A stretch of DNA of 64,000 nt from Bacteroidota bacterium (GCA_016713525.1 JADJOZ010000007.1:248001-312000); one strand, 5' to 3'. Positions 38,356 through 49,387 are shown, counted from the first letter of the stretch. Notes: a model not told the origin generated them from the sequence alone. Made by a program: numbers and translations.

Positions 38356-39560
38356 TTGAAACGACTCAACCTCCCGGTCTTAGTTACCGGCCTCCTTATT
38401 TGCCTGCTGGCCGTTCCTCAACTACTTTTTTCGCAAGTAGTGAAAGAGAAATTCGACAAGCTCATGCTAAGTGAGAACTTCGATAGTATCAACACCTATT
38501 GGACAACATTAGCCAATGCTGAAAACCTGTTTATAGTGCAGGATGGAGAATATATTCTTCAGCGCAAAGCTCAAGTGCGCCTTATGCAATAATTGCCAAT
38601 TTTGAAGAGGAATTCAGTGATTTTCGGGTAGTTGCATCCATGAAACTCGATAAATCGATGAGTGAAGAAAGCTACTGTAGGTTTCCTGTTTATGATGCAG
38701 GCAGAGGGACAAGGAGGATTTTGTGTGAAATAAACAAGAAAAAGGAATTCCGACTTAGGCAAATAGTGAATGGTTCCTATAAGTATCTGACCGGTAATTC
38801 GAAGGATGGTGGTTGGATCAGAAGTTCTGCGCTTAACGAAACTAATTTTTCAAATATGGTAGAAATAAGGACTTTTTCCAGGAACTATGATTTATATATT
38901 AACTCAACATTTATCCTTTCTTTTGCTGAGCCAACCTATAAAACCGGTAAAATGGGTCTTATTATTGGGCCAGCTTCCCGCGGAAAAATTGATTTCATTT
39001 ACGTTTTTACGATCACTTCTGCTGCTGAAGCTGCTGCAATTGCCACAGCGCAAAAAGGAGAGAATAGTCCATCAATTGGAAGTGGACCCGACATGATTGA
39101 ACTGGCCGAGTCCATTATCAAACTTAAAACGCAGATTAACGGACTGAATGAAGAGAACGAAGGTCTTCGAAAAACAATTTCAGCTATGAAAACCGGAGAT
39201 CAGGAACGTGATGTAACCGTAAAAAACATGGAGAAACAGGTTAAAAACCTCCAGGATCAAGTTAAGAAAAAAGAATTTTCAATGGACTCTCTTGCAAAAG
39301 TAAATACCGAACTTTTGAAATATAAAGAGATGGTTGGTGGAAATGAAAATGCTGATCTGGTGATAACGCTCTCCAAAGCAGTAAAAGCAGAAAAAGAAAA
39401 AAGCACACAATTGGAACAGGAGAATAAGGAACTACGCGAAAAGCTTGGACTACCAAAAACAAATGGACCCAAACCAGCAAAGCCAAATAATGGGACAGGC
39501 ACTACTCCACCTGCTCCTAAAAAAGAACCTAACGTTTTTTCTTTACCAAAAGACAATTAA
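38356..39560 (+). CDS. Secreted protein with beta-sandwich-like and coiled-coil regions, function unknown (one frameshift)
   Basis: About 400 residues when repaired. A signal peptide (residues 1-26, ending LLFSQ) is followed by a region resembling a concanavalin-like sandwich (FRVVASMKLDK, CRFPVYDAGRG, YDLYINSTFILSFAEP, GKMGLIIGPASRGKIDFIYV). Then comes a long coiled coil (about 245-360, with heptad-like LNEENEGLRKTISAMK and QLEQENKELREKLGLP). The tail is a proline/lysine-rich low-complexity stretch. The break is in the A run at 38566-38568, with one base missing; repair gives SSAPYAIIANFEEEF. I cannot assign a function. It stands 58 nt before panB on the same strand. Confidence 0.65.
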
Positions 39561-39618
39561 ATATTTCTGAAGCAGCAATCTATTCTGTATTCAGTCACCT
39601 CAATTAAGCCTGTTCGCT

Positions 39619-40434
39619 ATGTCTACTCATGTTGAAATAAAAAAGGTTACTACCCATACCCTTCAGGAGATGAAGCGGCGGGGTGAGAAAATCTCAATGC
39701 TTACTGCTTATGATTTCAGCATGGCAAAAATTCTCGATGATGCCGGAATTGATGTTATACTTGTTGGAGATTCGGCATCTAATGTAATGGCAGGACACGA
39801 AACTACATTACCTATTACATTGGATCAGATGATTTATCATGCATCATCCGTTGTGAGAGCCGTAAAAAGAGCTTTGGTGGTTGTTGATCTACCATTTGGT
39901 TCTTATCAGGGAAATTCCAAGGAAGCTTTGAATTCAGCAATTCGCATCATGAAAGAATCGGGGGCACACGCCGTTAAAATGGAAGGTGGCCGTGAAGTTT
40001 GTGATTCGGTAAGCAGAATTCTATCTGCATGTGTTCCTGTTATGGGGCATTTGGGTTTAACACCACAATCGATTTATAAATTTGGAACTTATGTAGTACG
40101 TGCTAAAGAAGAAGCTGAAGCGCATCGTTTACTTGAGGATGCAAAAATGCTTGAAGAAGCCGGTTGCTTCTCCATAGTATTGGAAAAAATTCCGGCTGTA
40201 CTCGCAACACAGGTTGCTGCAACCATAAAAATTCCCATGATAGGCATTGGAGCCGGCAATGGGGTTGATGGACAGGTATTGGTGCTTCATGATATGTTAG
40301 GTATCAATAAAGAATTCAATCCAAGATTTTTACGTCGTTATGCCGATTTATATGAAACCATCAGACTTGCCACTATCAATTACATTACCGATGTAAAAAG
40401 CTCTGACTTTCCTAATGAAAAGGAAAAGTATTGA
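39619..40434 (+). CDS. panB: PanB, 3-methyl-2-oxobutanoate hydroxymethyltransferase
   Basis: Intact enzyme of 271 residues in a TIM barrel. It transfers a hydroxymethyl group from methylene-tetrahydrofolate to ketoisovalerate, the first committed step of pantothenate and CoA synthesis. Typical segments are KISMLTAYDFSMAKILDDAG, VGDSASNVMAGHETTLP, HAVKMEGGRE, GHLGLTPQSIYKFG and IGIGAGNGVDGQVLVLHD. Metal and substrate residues (Asp of VGDS, Lys of VKMEGG, Glu of VLEKIP) are present. It precedes an RluA-type gene by 25 nt, a neighbour pair common in Bacteroidota. Confidence 0.96.
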   Translation: MSTHVEIKKVTTHTLQEMKRRGEKISMLTAYDFSMAKILDDAGIDVILVGDSASNVMAGHETTLPITLDQMIYHASSVVRAVKRALVVVDLPFGSYQGNSKEALNSAIRIMKESGAHAVKMEGGREVCDSVSRILSACVPVMGHLGLTPQSIYKFGTYVVRAKEEAEAHRLLEDAKMLEEAGCFSIVLEKIPAVLATQVAATIKIPMIGIGAGNGVDGQVLVLHDMLGINKEFNPRFLRRYADLYETIRLATINYITDVKSSDFPNEKEKY

Positions 40435-40459
40435 TTTTTCATTTCTATAAAACACAGAA

Positions 40460-41144
40460 ATGCTCCGAATAATTTTTGAAGACAATCACCTGATTGCAAT
40501 AAATAAAAGATCAGGAGATATAGTGCAAGGTGACAAAACAGGAGATAAACCTCTCAGTGATGATGTAAAAGAATACATCAAAACAAAATACAATAAACCG
40601 GGTGAAGTTTTTTTTAGGAACTATTCACCGCATTGACCGGCCTGTTACAGGAATTGTATTATTTGCACGAACCAGTAAGGCATTGGAACGAATGAATGAA
40701 CAATTCCGGGAGCGTGAAGTAGAAAAAGTATATTGGGCTATAGTGAAGAAAACTCCGGATATTCCGGAAGCTACTTTAGTTCATTACCTCACCAAAGACG
40801 AATCTAAAAATAAATCGAGAGCCTATCTGGTTGAAAAAAAAGGCACATCACGTTGCGAATTGAAATACACTACCTTAGTAAAAGCTGATAATTATACATT
40901 ACTTCAGGTTAATCCAATGACCGGAAGACACCATCAGATCAGAGTGCAACTTTCAACAATTGGCAGTCCTATAAAAGGTGATTTAAAATATGGTGCAGAA
41001 CGAAGTAACCCTGACGGCTCCATTTCACTTCATGCCCGAAAATTGACATTTACGCATCCCGTTACCAAAGAAACTATTACACTGGAAGCGCGACCACCTG
41101 ACGATCCTTTATGGAACTATTTTCTGCAACAGTTGCAAAGCTGA
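40460..41144 (+). CDS. RluA-type rRNA/tRNA pseudouridine synthase (one frameshift)
   Basis: About 228 residues when repaired. The first 52 codons from the ATG at 40460 (MLRIIFEDNHLIAINKRSG) precede a shift in the run of eight T at 40608-40615, where one T too many is present. The catalytic motif HRIDRPVTGIVLFARTSKAL contains the conserved aspartate that attacks uracil. The C-terminal NPMTGRHHQIRVQL and GDLKYGA motifs are typical of RluA/RsuA-like enzymes. There is no S4 domain. The target uridine cannot be predicted. It follows panB closely and ends 4 nt before the convergent regulator gene. Confidence 0.88.
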
Positions 41145-41148
41145 AAAT

Positions 41149-41847
41149 TCAGTTTCTAATCAATAACCGAAATCCATTGCTGTGTACATTTAAAATTTCG
41201 ATTGCCGGATCTGACTTGAAGTATTTCCGTAATCTTGTCAGGAACACATCCATACTTCGGCCGGTAAAATAAGAATCTTCTCCCCAAATTAATTTCAATG
41301 CTTTTTCACGGGGCAATACATCATTAACATGCAAACACAGTAACCTAAGCAAATCGGCTTCCCGGGGTGACAACTTAAACTGTGATTCAGAATTACTTAA
41401 AACTCTTTGACGGCTGTTAAAGGAAAAGTTACCAATCACGAATTCAAACTGTTCATCATTGTTAACCGTTTTGGTATCTGTTCTTTTCAATAAAGCTTTC
41501 AGTTTCAAAAGCAGAATTTCAGAATCAAAAGGCTTGGTAATATAGTCATCTGCTCCGGCATTAAATCCGGCAATTAAATCCTCTTTCATGGTTTTAGCTG
41601 TCAGAAAAACCAATGGAATACCAGGATTAACCTTTCTGATTTCAATAGCTAGCGAATAACCATCCAGTTCAGGCATCATTACATCTAAAATACATAAATC
41701 GAATTGTTCATTGATAAACCTATTCCAACCCTTCTTACCATCATTACATAATACCACATCATAATTATTGAGTATCAGATAATCGCGAAGGACAGCACCA
41801 AAATTTGGATCATCTTCAACTAATAATATTCTGCATCTGGTTATCAT
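41149..41847 (-). CDS. OmpR-family response regulator (RprY-like)
   Basis: A 232-residue regulator with an N-terminal receiver (RILLVEDDPNFGAVLRDYL; acceptor aspartate in LCILDVMMPELDGY at about residue 54; KPFDSE at about residue 105) and a C-terminal winged-helix domain (about 130-230, FKLSPREADLLRLLCLHVND). It would bind DNA as a dimer. It begins 9 nt after the histidine kinase gene and is phosphorylated by it. The pairing and sequence resemble RprXY of Bacteroides, but the target genes are unknown. Confidence 0.9.
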   Translation of the reverse strand: MITRCRILLVEDDPNFGAVLRDYLILNNYDVVLCNDGKKGWNRFINEQFDLCILDVMMPELDGYSLAIEIRKVNPGIPLVFLTAKTMKEDLIAGFNAGADDYITKPFDSEILLLKLKALLKRTDTKTVNNDEQFEFVIGNFSFNSRQRVLSNSESQFKLSPREADLLRLLCLHVNDVLPREKALKLIWGEDSYFTGRSMDVFLTRLRKYFKSDPAIEILNVHSNGFRLLIRN

Positions 41848-41856
41848 ATCCTGATA

Positions 41857-43503
41857 TTAACTTTGAATCAGTGGTATAGAAACAAAAAAGGAACTTCCTT
41901 TGTGGGGCTCACTAGTTACCCGAATAGTTCCGTTATGAGCAGTAACAATTGCCTTTACATAATTCAGGCCAAGACCAAAACCCTTCACCTGATGTAAATT
42001 CCCGGTTGGAACCCGATAAAACTTATCAAATATTTTCATGATAGTATCTGATGACATACCAATTCCATTATCTTTAACAATGAAAGTGACAGTTGTTTCG
42101 TCGCATGTCGTTGTTAATGTCACAGATGGTGTTTCATTACAATATTTGAGAGCATTATCCAGAAGATTTAAAATTACTACAGGAAAAAATGTACGGTCAG
42201 CTAAAATCTTACTACGTGACGCTTTAAAATCAATACTAATGGTGCCCCCTTTTTCTTCAAACTGAACTTTCATTTTTAAAACAGCATCATTCAGTAAATC
42301 ATGAAGATCAGTAATTACCAAATCAGGAATAAATGCCCGCTTATCGAAAATTGCCATTTGCAAAATATTTTCCACATGATTATTCATACGTTCATTCTCA
42401 TCTTTTATAATGGAGGTGAAGTAGGAAACTTTTACCGGATCATCTGAGACTTCCTTATTTGTCAATGCATCGGCAGCAAGTCGTATGGTTGCTAATGGCG
42501 TTTTAAATTCATGAGTCATATTATTAATAAAATCACTCCTGATTTCATCTAGTTTCTTTTGTCGGAATATAATAAAGATGGTATATGAAAAAGCTACAAT
42601 TAAGATAAGCGTAAACAAACCGGAACATAACAACATTAACCACATGGATGATACAAGGTAACTGAAAGTATCAGAAAAACGGACCTCTACCCTATCATTC
42701 CGGTTAACGATATCGCCCGGAAAAAGTATTGCATCATAAATTCTCGAGTCATTACTTATGTTACCTCTCGACCAGATCACACTGTCGGTTAAACCATTGA
42801 TAACAGAAATACTATATGGGATAGAAACGCCTGCTTTACTTAACTCATCAGATATTACAGAATCAATAGTTTCAGGATGCACCCGGTCGCTCAGTACAAA
42901 ATCTTTCTGACCAAGTTCAAAAGCCATTTTACGAATAACCTTCTCTACTTTTCCCAGTTTTAACTTCACCTTATCAGTTGAAATAATTACTTGGTGCCTG
43001 TCAGAGTCCTGACCATTTAAAATTTCATCTTCTTCGTTGTTAGAATAGGTGGCACTTGCCTTGGTATTATTTCCGGTTTTTAATTTAATGGTAACATTGG
43101 AAGAAGAATCATTCCTGCTTTTTTTGATCCACACTGAGGTACCATTGGTAATTGAATCTTCCATTTCTTCAGGATCCGGAAAATCTTCAAATAAAGAAAC
43201 TTCATGGTCAATAGTTGTGAGTTCCATTAAAACTGAATCATTCAAAGCTTTCAATTCATGATTACGAAAAATACTTTCAACAGAATCAGGAAAATCATGC
43301 TGTAAGCTCTTGCTGATTATACTAAGCGACTCTCCCGTTTCAAGTTCGCCGGCGGCTTTAATAAGAGCTTCCTGCACCTTATCATCGAATTTCTGACGGC
43401 GTAAATCAATATCCTGTGAAATCCAGTTAATCTGAAGCAAAATCAGCCCTAAGAGAGCGAATCCCATCAAAAAGGCAATAAATACGATCTTTTGCTTTTT
43501 CAT
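41857..43503 (-). CDS. Sensor histidine kinase (RprX-like)
   Basis: About 548 residues from the ATG at 43503 (MKKQKIVFIAFLMGFALLGL), chosen as it gives a clean membrane helix; an in-frame start at 43542 is also possible. Helix 1 (about residues 6-24) and helix 2 (about 285-310) flank a periplasmic sensor of some 260 residues. The phosphoacceptor region is MTHEFKTPLATIRL and the ATPase domain has NLLDNALKYC, DNGIGMSSD and GFGLGLNYVK. A HAMP domain is not evident. The cognate regulator follows 9 nt downstream. The signal is unknown. Confidence 0.9.
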   Translation of the reverse strand: MKKQKIVFIAFLMGFALLGLILLQINWISQDIDLRRQKFDDKVQEALIKAAGELETGESLSIISKSLQHDFPDSVESIFRNHELKALNDSVLMELTTIDHEVSLFEDFPDPEEMEDSITNGTSVWIKKSRNDSSSNVTIKLKTGNNTKASATYSNNEEDEILNGQDSDRHQVIISTDKVKLKLGKVEKVIRKMAFELGQKDFVLSDRVHPETIDSVISDELSKAGVSIPYSISVINGLTDSVIWSRGNISNDSRIYDAILFPGDIVNRNDRVEVRFSDTFSYLVSSMWLMLLCSGLFTLILIVAFSYTIFIIFRQKKLDEIRSDFINNMTHEFKTPLATIRLAADALTNKEVSDDPVKVSYFTSIIKDENERMNNHVENILQMAIFDKRAFIPDLVITDLHDLLNDAVLKMKVQFEEKGGTISIDFKASRSKILADRTFFPVVILNLLDNALKYCNETPSVTLTTTCDETTVTFIVKDNGIGMSSDTIMKIFDKFYRVPTGNLHQVKGFGLGLNYVKAIVTAHNGTIRVTSEPHKGSSFFVSIPLIQS

Positions 43504-43677
43504 TTCATGCAAAAATACATCGCAATAACCTGATTTGCACAAACTTTAACGTTTCATTAACAAAATTAGGCATCATTAAAACGGAAAATGAACCATTGAA
43601 TTCCTGGTAAAATATTTAAGTGCCAATCATTCAAACTATAACAGTTGAGTATTGTTAATTAGTAAAATACTATACTC

Positions 43678-44220
43678 ATGAAAGCCATAACACAATTATT
43701 TCTAGGAACAATCCTGACATTGACAATTACTTCCTGCGGCACTAAAGAAGCTGAAAAGCCTGAGAAAGAGCGGATAAATTCAGCCGATTTATACGAAGCG
43801 GAGAAACCTGCTTATGATCCTGCAGCTATTAATCCGGATGCAGCGGTTGTGGCAATAACAATTGTTGCAGATGGAAATACGATGGCAGAGATGAAATTCG
43901 ATCAAAAGGAAATCAAAGTAAAATCGGGAACAACTGTGCAGTTAACCTTAAAAAACAACAGCACGGATGCTTCGATGCCTCACAACTGGGTTCTGGTTCA
44001 TGATGGAACTGCCGAAAGAGTAGCAACAGCTGGAATTGAAGCAGGAAAAGATAAAAACTATGTTCCTTCAACTAAGGATGTACTGACTGCGACGATAATG
44101 ACAGGTCCCGGAGAAACTGCTGTGATTACCTTCCCGGCACCACCTGCTGGTAAGTATCAGTTTGTGTGTACGTATCCTGGACATTGGTCTATTATGAATG
44201 GTGTATTTATTGTAGAATAA
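43678..44220 (+). CDS. Azurin/plastocyanin-like copper lipoprotein
   Basis: A 180-residue lipoprotein (signal ends TITSC, Cys at about residue 20) with a cupredoxin domain in its C-terminal 130 residues. Type 1 copper ligands are visible as His in MPHNWVLVH, Cys and His in FVCTYPGHWSIM, and the Met at the end of that loop. It would carry electrons in the periplasm or on the outer membrane, consistent with cytochrome c and copper handling genes in the window. The gene is intact, stands alone and ends 4 nt before the convergent priA. Confidence 0.9.
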   Translation: MKAITQLFLGTILTLTITSCGTKEAEKPEKERINSADLYEAEKPAYDPAAINPDAAVVAITIVADGNTMAEMKFDQKEIKVKSGTTVQLTLKNNSTDASMPHNWVLVHDGTAERVATAGIEAGKDKNYVPSTKDVLTATIMTGPGETAVITFPAPPAGKYQFVCTYPGHWSIMNGVFIVE

Positions 44221-44224
44221 TTGA

Positions 44225-46709
44225 TCAGGCTGGATCCACATCAACATGAATAATTAACGAGCGATTTTCAGGGTGCGATAAAAATCTGTCGGTTACACTG
44301 GTAATCATTTGTTTTACTTTATGATCGGAAAGGTTTTTTCAACTTTAATCAACACATTTCTAATATACAAATTTCTGATTCTGGAAACATTCGGTGCCAC
44401 CGGACCCAGAACTCGTTTGCCAAAAACAGATTTCAATACTTTTGTAAAATCCTTGGCAAGAGCATCTAATTGTTTTTCATCGCGAAGTTTTAATCGCAAT
44501 GAAATTAATCGACAGAAGGGTGGATAATTAAATCTTTCCCTTTCAGCAAGTTCATAGGTATAAAAGCCGCGATAATCATTATTGATCAGAAATTGCAAAA
44601 TAGGATGTCCGATCTGATAAGTTTGAATCAGCACCTTCCCTCTTTTAGACCTTCTACCTGCCCGGCCTGATACTTGTGCAAGGAGTTGATAACTACGTTC
44701 AGCAGCTCTGAAATCCGGGAAATTAATGAGGTTATCGGCATTCAAAACACCTACAAGGCTTACATTCTCGAAATCGAGTCCTTTGGTGACCATTTGAGTA
44801 CCAACCAGAATATCAATTTCACCATTTTCAAAACCTGAAAGAATTCGTTGAAAAGATGATTTCGACGAAGTGGAATCCAGATCAAAGCGTGCAATACGGT
44901 GATCAGGGAAAAAGATGCTGATTTCATCCTCAATTCTTTCGGTACCTAATCCTTTCATTCTGATATCGGGATCACCACAAGCCATACATTTCCCGGGTGG
45001 ATGTGTGGAGTAGCCACAGTAATGACATCTTAACTGATTCAGTTTCTTATGATAGGTGAGCGAAACATCACAATTTACACATTGCGGAATCCAACCACAG
45101 TTCTTGCATTCAAGGACAGGAGCAAATCCTCTTCTGTTTTGAAAAAGTATTACCTGTTCCCGATTGTCGAGAGCTAATTTTATGCCATCAAGCAGCGTCT
45201 GGGAAAAATGTGATTTCATCTCCTTCTTGCGATACGCTTCCTTAATGTCTTTGATAGCAATCTCTGGCATTCTAATTCCACCATAACGTTCACCCATCCG
45301 AATCAAATTATACTTGCCAATGGATGCATTGTAGTAACTTTCCATAGATGGCGTTGCCGACCCGAGTAATACTGAAGCATTCAAAATGGTGCCGCAGACA
45401 ATTGCTGAGTCTCTTGCATTGTAACGTGGGGAAGGATCAAACTGTTTATAGCTGCTGTCGTGTTCTTCATCTACGATGATGAGTCCGGGATTTGTTAGCG
45501 GCAGAAATATAGCAGACCTGGCACCAATAATGATAGGAAAATGATAGTGACCAGCTTCTCCATCATTTAATACCTGTGTATATACTTCGGCTCTTTCACG
45601 ACTAGAGAATCTGGAATGATATACCAGTAATCTTTCGCCGAAATGATTTTTCAGACGTGAAATAATCTGAGTTGTTAGCGCAATTTCAGGCAACAGATAC
45701 AAAACCTGTTTACCCTTGGCAATCTGTTCATTCATCAGTTTGATGTAAACTTCAGTCTTGCCCGACGATGTGACACCATGCAACAATGCAACTTTTTTTC
45801 GGAAAAAGAATGCTCAATGGCATCGAATGCCTGTTGCTGAACATCACTCAATTCTAAACTTATTGAGGCCGGTTCCTTCTTGTTGTAGGCAAGACTTTCA
45901 TCACCTTCAAAGACTTCAAAAACATTTTTATCAATTAATTGTTGCAACACGCGTGAATTGGAATCCGTATTTTTAAGCAACAAGGATTTAGATACGAATT
46001 CGGTTCCTTTATCCATCTTAATCCGCATGAAACCCATTAACAGATCGAGTTGCTTTGGTGCTTTTTTCTCTAGTGTCTGAAAAATTGCTTGCAAAAAATC
46101 CTCATCTTCAGCCTGAGTTGTAAATTTGACATAGGCAATCTGCTTTTTCTGAAAATCGGCTCCAATTTCTTCAGTAGGAATTAACATCTTGCGTTCGATC
46201 ATATTGCGGATCAATCGCAGGCCTTTTTTATTGCCGGTAATTTTTCCTGCTTCTGCAACAGTAATAGATTTTTTATCCGATAATGCATCAATGAGCAACT
46301 GCTCTTCGCTGGTTAATAAAACATTGTCAGCAACAAAATCAGGGTTGAGAGCAACGCCATTTTCACTTTGTAATTTCATAACAGAAGGCAGAGCCGCGGT
46401 CATGATTTCACCAAGAGTGCACAGGTAGTAGGATGCCATCCAGTCCCAAAGCTTAAATTGTGTTTCTGTGACTACCGGTTTCACATCAAGAATTTCCAGA
46501 ATTTCCTTTGCCTGATAAAATTCAGGTTTATTAAAATGCACTGCATGCACCACAGCGGTGTACATCTTTGATTTACCAAAGGGAACAATTACACGAATGC
46601 CGGGAGAAATTTGGTGGCGTGATTCATCAGGAACTTTATAGGTGAATAACTTTCCAAATGCCAATGGCAACACAACATCCGCATAAAGGTCAGCATTACT
46701 ATTCAGCAT
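44225..46709 (-). CDS. priA: PriA, primosomal replication restart helicase (two frameshifts)
   Basis: About 829 residues when repaired. It has an N-terminal 3'-OH binding domain (LPLAFGKLFTYKVPDES), the Walker A motif GVTSSGKTEVY, the DEEH box (VDEEHDSSYKQF) and a zinc region with paired cysteines (CKNCGWIPQC, CDVSL, CHYCG, CMACGDP), then the GLGTERIEDEI and GTQMVTKGLDFENV helicase motifs. PriA reloads DnaB at stalled forks. Shifts lie in the T run at 45793-45799 and near 44325-44339. After the second, the C-terminus continues DHKVKQMITSVTDRFLSH to a TGA at 44225-44227. It is essential or near essential in many bacteria, so a real double frameshift is unlikely. Confidence 0.9.
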
Positions 46710-46722
46710 GGTATAACTTCAA

Positions 46723-47874
46723 TTAATAGCGTTCGCGAAAATCAAGCCATCCCTTTTTATAAAAATAATAAATCTGCAGCAAAACAATTACGAGCATAGC
46801 CAACAGCACAAATAAATATCCGTAAGGCGAATAAAGTTCAGGCATGTTGAATGGCAATTTTGCTCCGGTTTCAGGATTAGTTGGCGAAAAATTCATGCCA
46901 TACAACCCTACTATAAAAGTAAGTGGAATGAAAATGGTAGATATAATAGTAAGCACTTTCATCACTTTATTCAAACGGTTACTAACGCTTGATAAGTAAA
47001 TATCCATTAAGCTGGCAGTAATCTCCCTGTACGATTCAATGATATCCATCACCTGAATAGTATGATCGTATGTATCTCGCAAATAACGACGGGCAACATC
47101 GGAAAATAAGCGGGATGGATTTCTTAAAATCTCATTAAGTTTCTCTCTTTCTGACCATGCAACCCTGCGAAACAAAATCAATTTACGTTTGGAAGCCTGA
47201 ATATTTTGTAAGGAATATACATCGGGTGCGGTTAATAATTTATCTTCCAGTTCATCCAGAAAATTACCCAATTGTTCGAGAAAAGGGAAATAGTTATCGA
47301 CCACGGCATCCATGAGCGCATATCCTAAATATGGGGCACCGCTCTTTCGGATTAATCCTCTGTTTTGTTGAAGCCGTTCTTTAACGGGCAGGAAATAATC
47401 TGTTTGTTTTTCCTGAATGGAAATAGTAAAATTCTCGAAAATAAAAATAGACAACTGATCGTCCTGAATTTCGAAGTCACCGTTATAGCAGATGGGTCGG
47501 GAAACAATAAAAAGATGACCTTGAGATTCTTCCACTTTTGGTCTTTGATAACCACTCAGTACATCTTCCATTTCAAGCTTGTGAATATTGAAATGTGTTG
47601 TCAAATCCTCAAAAAGCTGTTTGTCTCCAAAACCTTTAATTTCAACCCAGTGACTCAACGCAGGTTTCGAATTGAGTAACTGCATCAATTCACCTGAACT
47701 TGATGCCTCTTGCTGTTCCAGAATATCAGCATCATAAGAATAAACTTTAATGACCGGTTTTAATGCATCATGAGCAATCGAAATCGTTCCCGGTGCTGAT
47801 CCGGGCGGTGCTTTCTTATGCTTTTTAAAACTTATCTTTCGACCGGGAATTTTTCTTTTCTCTTCGTGCGACAT
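46723..47874 (-). CDS. corA: CorA family magnesium/cobalt transporter
   Basis: About 383 residues from the ATG at 47874 (MSHEEKRKIPGRKISFKKH); a start at 47931 would add 19 residues resembling a membrane-like run and seems less likely. A large cytoplasmic N-terminal domain leads to two C-terminal helices with the pore signature GMNFSP (GLYGMNFSPTNPETG) at about residue 325. It moves Mg2+ into the cell as a pentamer; Co2+ and Ni2+ are possible. Divergent from the sugar transporter, 14 nt after priA on the same strand. Confidence 0.92.
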   Translation of the reverse strand: MSHEEKRKIPGRKISFKKHKKAPPGSAPGTISIAHDALKPVIKVYSYDADILEQQEASSSGELMQLLNSKPALSHWVEIKGFGDKQLFEDLTTHFNIHKLEMEDVLSGYQRPKVEESQGHLFIVSRPICYNGDFEIQDDQLSIFIFENFTISIQEKQTDYFLPVKERLQQNRGLIRKSGAPYLGYALMDAVVDNYFPFLEQLGNFLDELEDKLLTAPDVYSLQNIQASKRKLILFRRVAWSEREKLNEILRNPSRLFSDVARRYLRDTYDHTIQVMDIIESYREITASLMDIYLSSVSNRLNKVMKVLTIISTIFIPLTFIVGLYGMNFSPTNPETGAKLPFNMPELYSPYGYLFVLLAMLVIVLLQIYYFYKKGWLDFRERY

Positions 47875-48036
47875 AGGAATGGCAATCAACAGTTTGGTAA
47901 AAATAGAGAATTTAAACATCTTTGCTTCCACTAAATACCGGAATCGAACTCAAAATATCGGTAAAACGGCTAAAATCACTTGGTTACCAATACTTAACCT
48001 CACAATATAAAAGGTCATAAATCAAAAACAGTCTCT

Positions 48037-49296
48037 ATGAACAAACCATACTCCGGTATTCCTCCCATTTTTATTCTTGGGGCACTGTTCTTCATTTTTG
48101 GATTTGTAACCTGGTTAAATGGTACGCTCATCCCCTATCTTAAAATTGCCTGTGAGCTGAATAATTTCGAATCGCTTTTGGTAGCTTTTGCTTTTTATAT
48201 CTCCTATTTTGTGATGGCTTTGCCCTCATCTTATGTATTAAAAAAGACGGGGTTTAGAAAAGGCATGATGTTAGGTTTAGTTGTTATGGCCATTGGTGCA
48301 CTGGTTTTTATACCTGCGGCTTTAACACGCACATATGCCTTATTCCTTTTGGGACTATTTATTATTGGAACCGGGCTTTCCGTGTTACAAACGGCTGTCA
48401 ATCCATATGTCACCATAGTTGGACCAATTGAAAGTGCCGCCAAGCGGATCAGTATCATGGGGATTTGCAACAAAATTGCAGGAGTAATTGCGCCAATAGC
48501 TCTTGGTGCTGTGATATTGTCAGATGCTGATCAATTGGTTGCCTCTTTAGTCGATATGCAACCGGAGGTAAAAAATGAATTACTTAACGGGTTAGCACGA
48601 CGGGTCATACTTCCCTATTCGTTAATGGCTGTGGTACTTGCAGGACTATCCATGATGATTTACTTTTCTCCACTTCCCGAGATCGATCCTGAAAAAGAAA
48701 CAGATGAAACGAACGACGACCAAACACAACATAATACCGTACTTTCATTTCCAAATCTTGTTTTGGGTGTAATAGCATTGTTTTTATATGTAGGAGCAGA
48801 AGTTATTGCCGGAGACACTATTGGAAACTTTGGAATATCTCAAGGTATTGCGATTGCAGATGCTAAGTTCTTCACTTCATACACACTTATAGCAATGGTT
48901 ATCGGTTACATTATAGGAATTATTGCTATCCCTAAATATATTTCACAAAATGCTGCTTTGGCAGGATCAGCAGTCATAGGAATAATATTCAGTGTATTGG
49001 CAATTCAATCCACGGGTTATACAGCTGTATTATTTATTGCATTGTTAGGTCTGGCAAACGCATTGATGTGGCCGGCAATCTGGCCTCTAGCAATTAATGG
49101 ATTGGGTAAATTTACCCAAACAGGTGCTGCTTTGTTGATAATGGCCATTGCCGGAGGCGCATTGCTACCTCTTGGTTATGGTTATCTGGCTGATCTGGAA
49201 AGCATTGGCATTCAAAATGCATATTGGATTCTGGTGCCTTGTTATATTTTTATTTTGTTTTACAGTCGCATAGGCTTCCGGATGAAAAGTTGGTAA
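48037..49296 (+). CDS. Sugar MFS transporter, FucP/GluP type
   Basis: A 419-residue member of the FHS family of the major facilitator superfamily with 12 helices. The N-terminal FFIFGFVTWLNGTLIPYLKI resembles the conserved stretch of fucose and glucose/galactose permeases. It would import a hexose with protons. Further FHS features are LQTAVNPYVTIVGP (about residue 115) and a late GLANALMWPAIWPLAI (about 340). The gene stands alone, so the substrate (fucose, glucose or galactose) is not indicated by context. Confidence 0.87.
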   Translation: MNKPYSGIPPIFILGALFFIFGFVTWLNGTLIPYLKIACELNNFESLLVAFAFYISYFVMALPSSYVLKKTGFRKGMMLGLVVMAIGALVFIPAALTRTYALFLLGLFIIGTGLSVLQTAVNPYVTIVGPIESAAKRISIMGICNKIAGVIAPIALGAVILSDADQLVASLVDMQPEVKNELLNGLARRVILPYSLMAVVLAGLSMMIYFSPLPEIDPEKETDETNDDQTQHNTVLSFPNLVLGVIALFLYVGAEVIAGDTIGNFGISQGIAIADAKFFTSYTLIAMVIGYIIGIIAIPKYISQNAALAGSAVIGIIFSVLAIQSTGYTAVLFIALLGLANALMWPAIWPLAINGLGKFTQTGAALLIMAIAGGALLPLGYGYLADLESIGIQNAYWILVPCYIFILFYSRIGFRMKSW

Positions 49297-49339
49297 TCAC
49301 TTGTCAACCATTGATTCACAAAAGAATAGACAATGCAGG

Positions 49340-49370
49340 TTGGCTAATCGGATCACTGTTATTAACTTCG
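49340..49370 (+). promoter_or_regulatory. Possible promoter of the methyltransferase gene
   Basis: TTG at 49340-49342, a 20-base spacer and TAACTTCG at 49363-49370, one mismatch from TAnnTTTG, 17 nt before the start at 49388. Confidence 0.4.
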
Positions 49371-49387
49371 CAGTTCAATAATCTACT

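Noticed and set aside
43510..43517. Minus-strand TATTTTTG as promoter of the RprX-like kinase gene
   Set aside because: It matches TAnnTTTG but lies only 6 nt before the preferred start codon at 43503, and within the frame if the longer start is used. The evidence is too thin to list as a feature.
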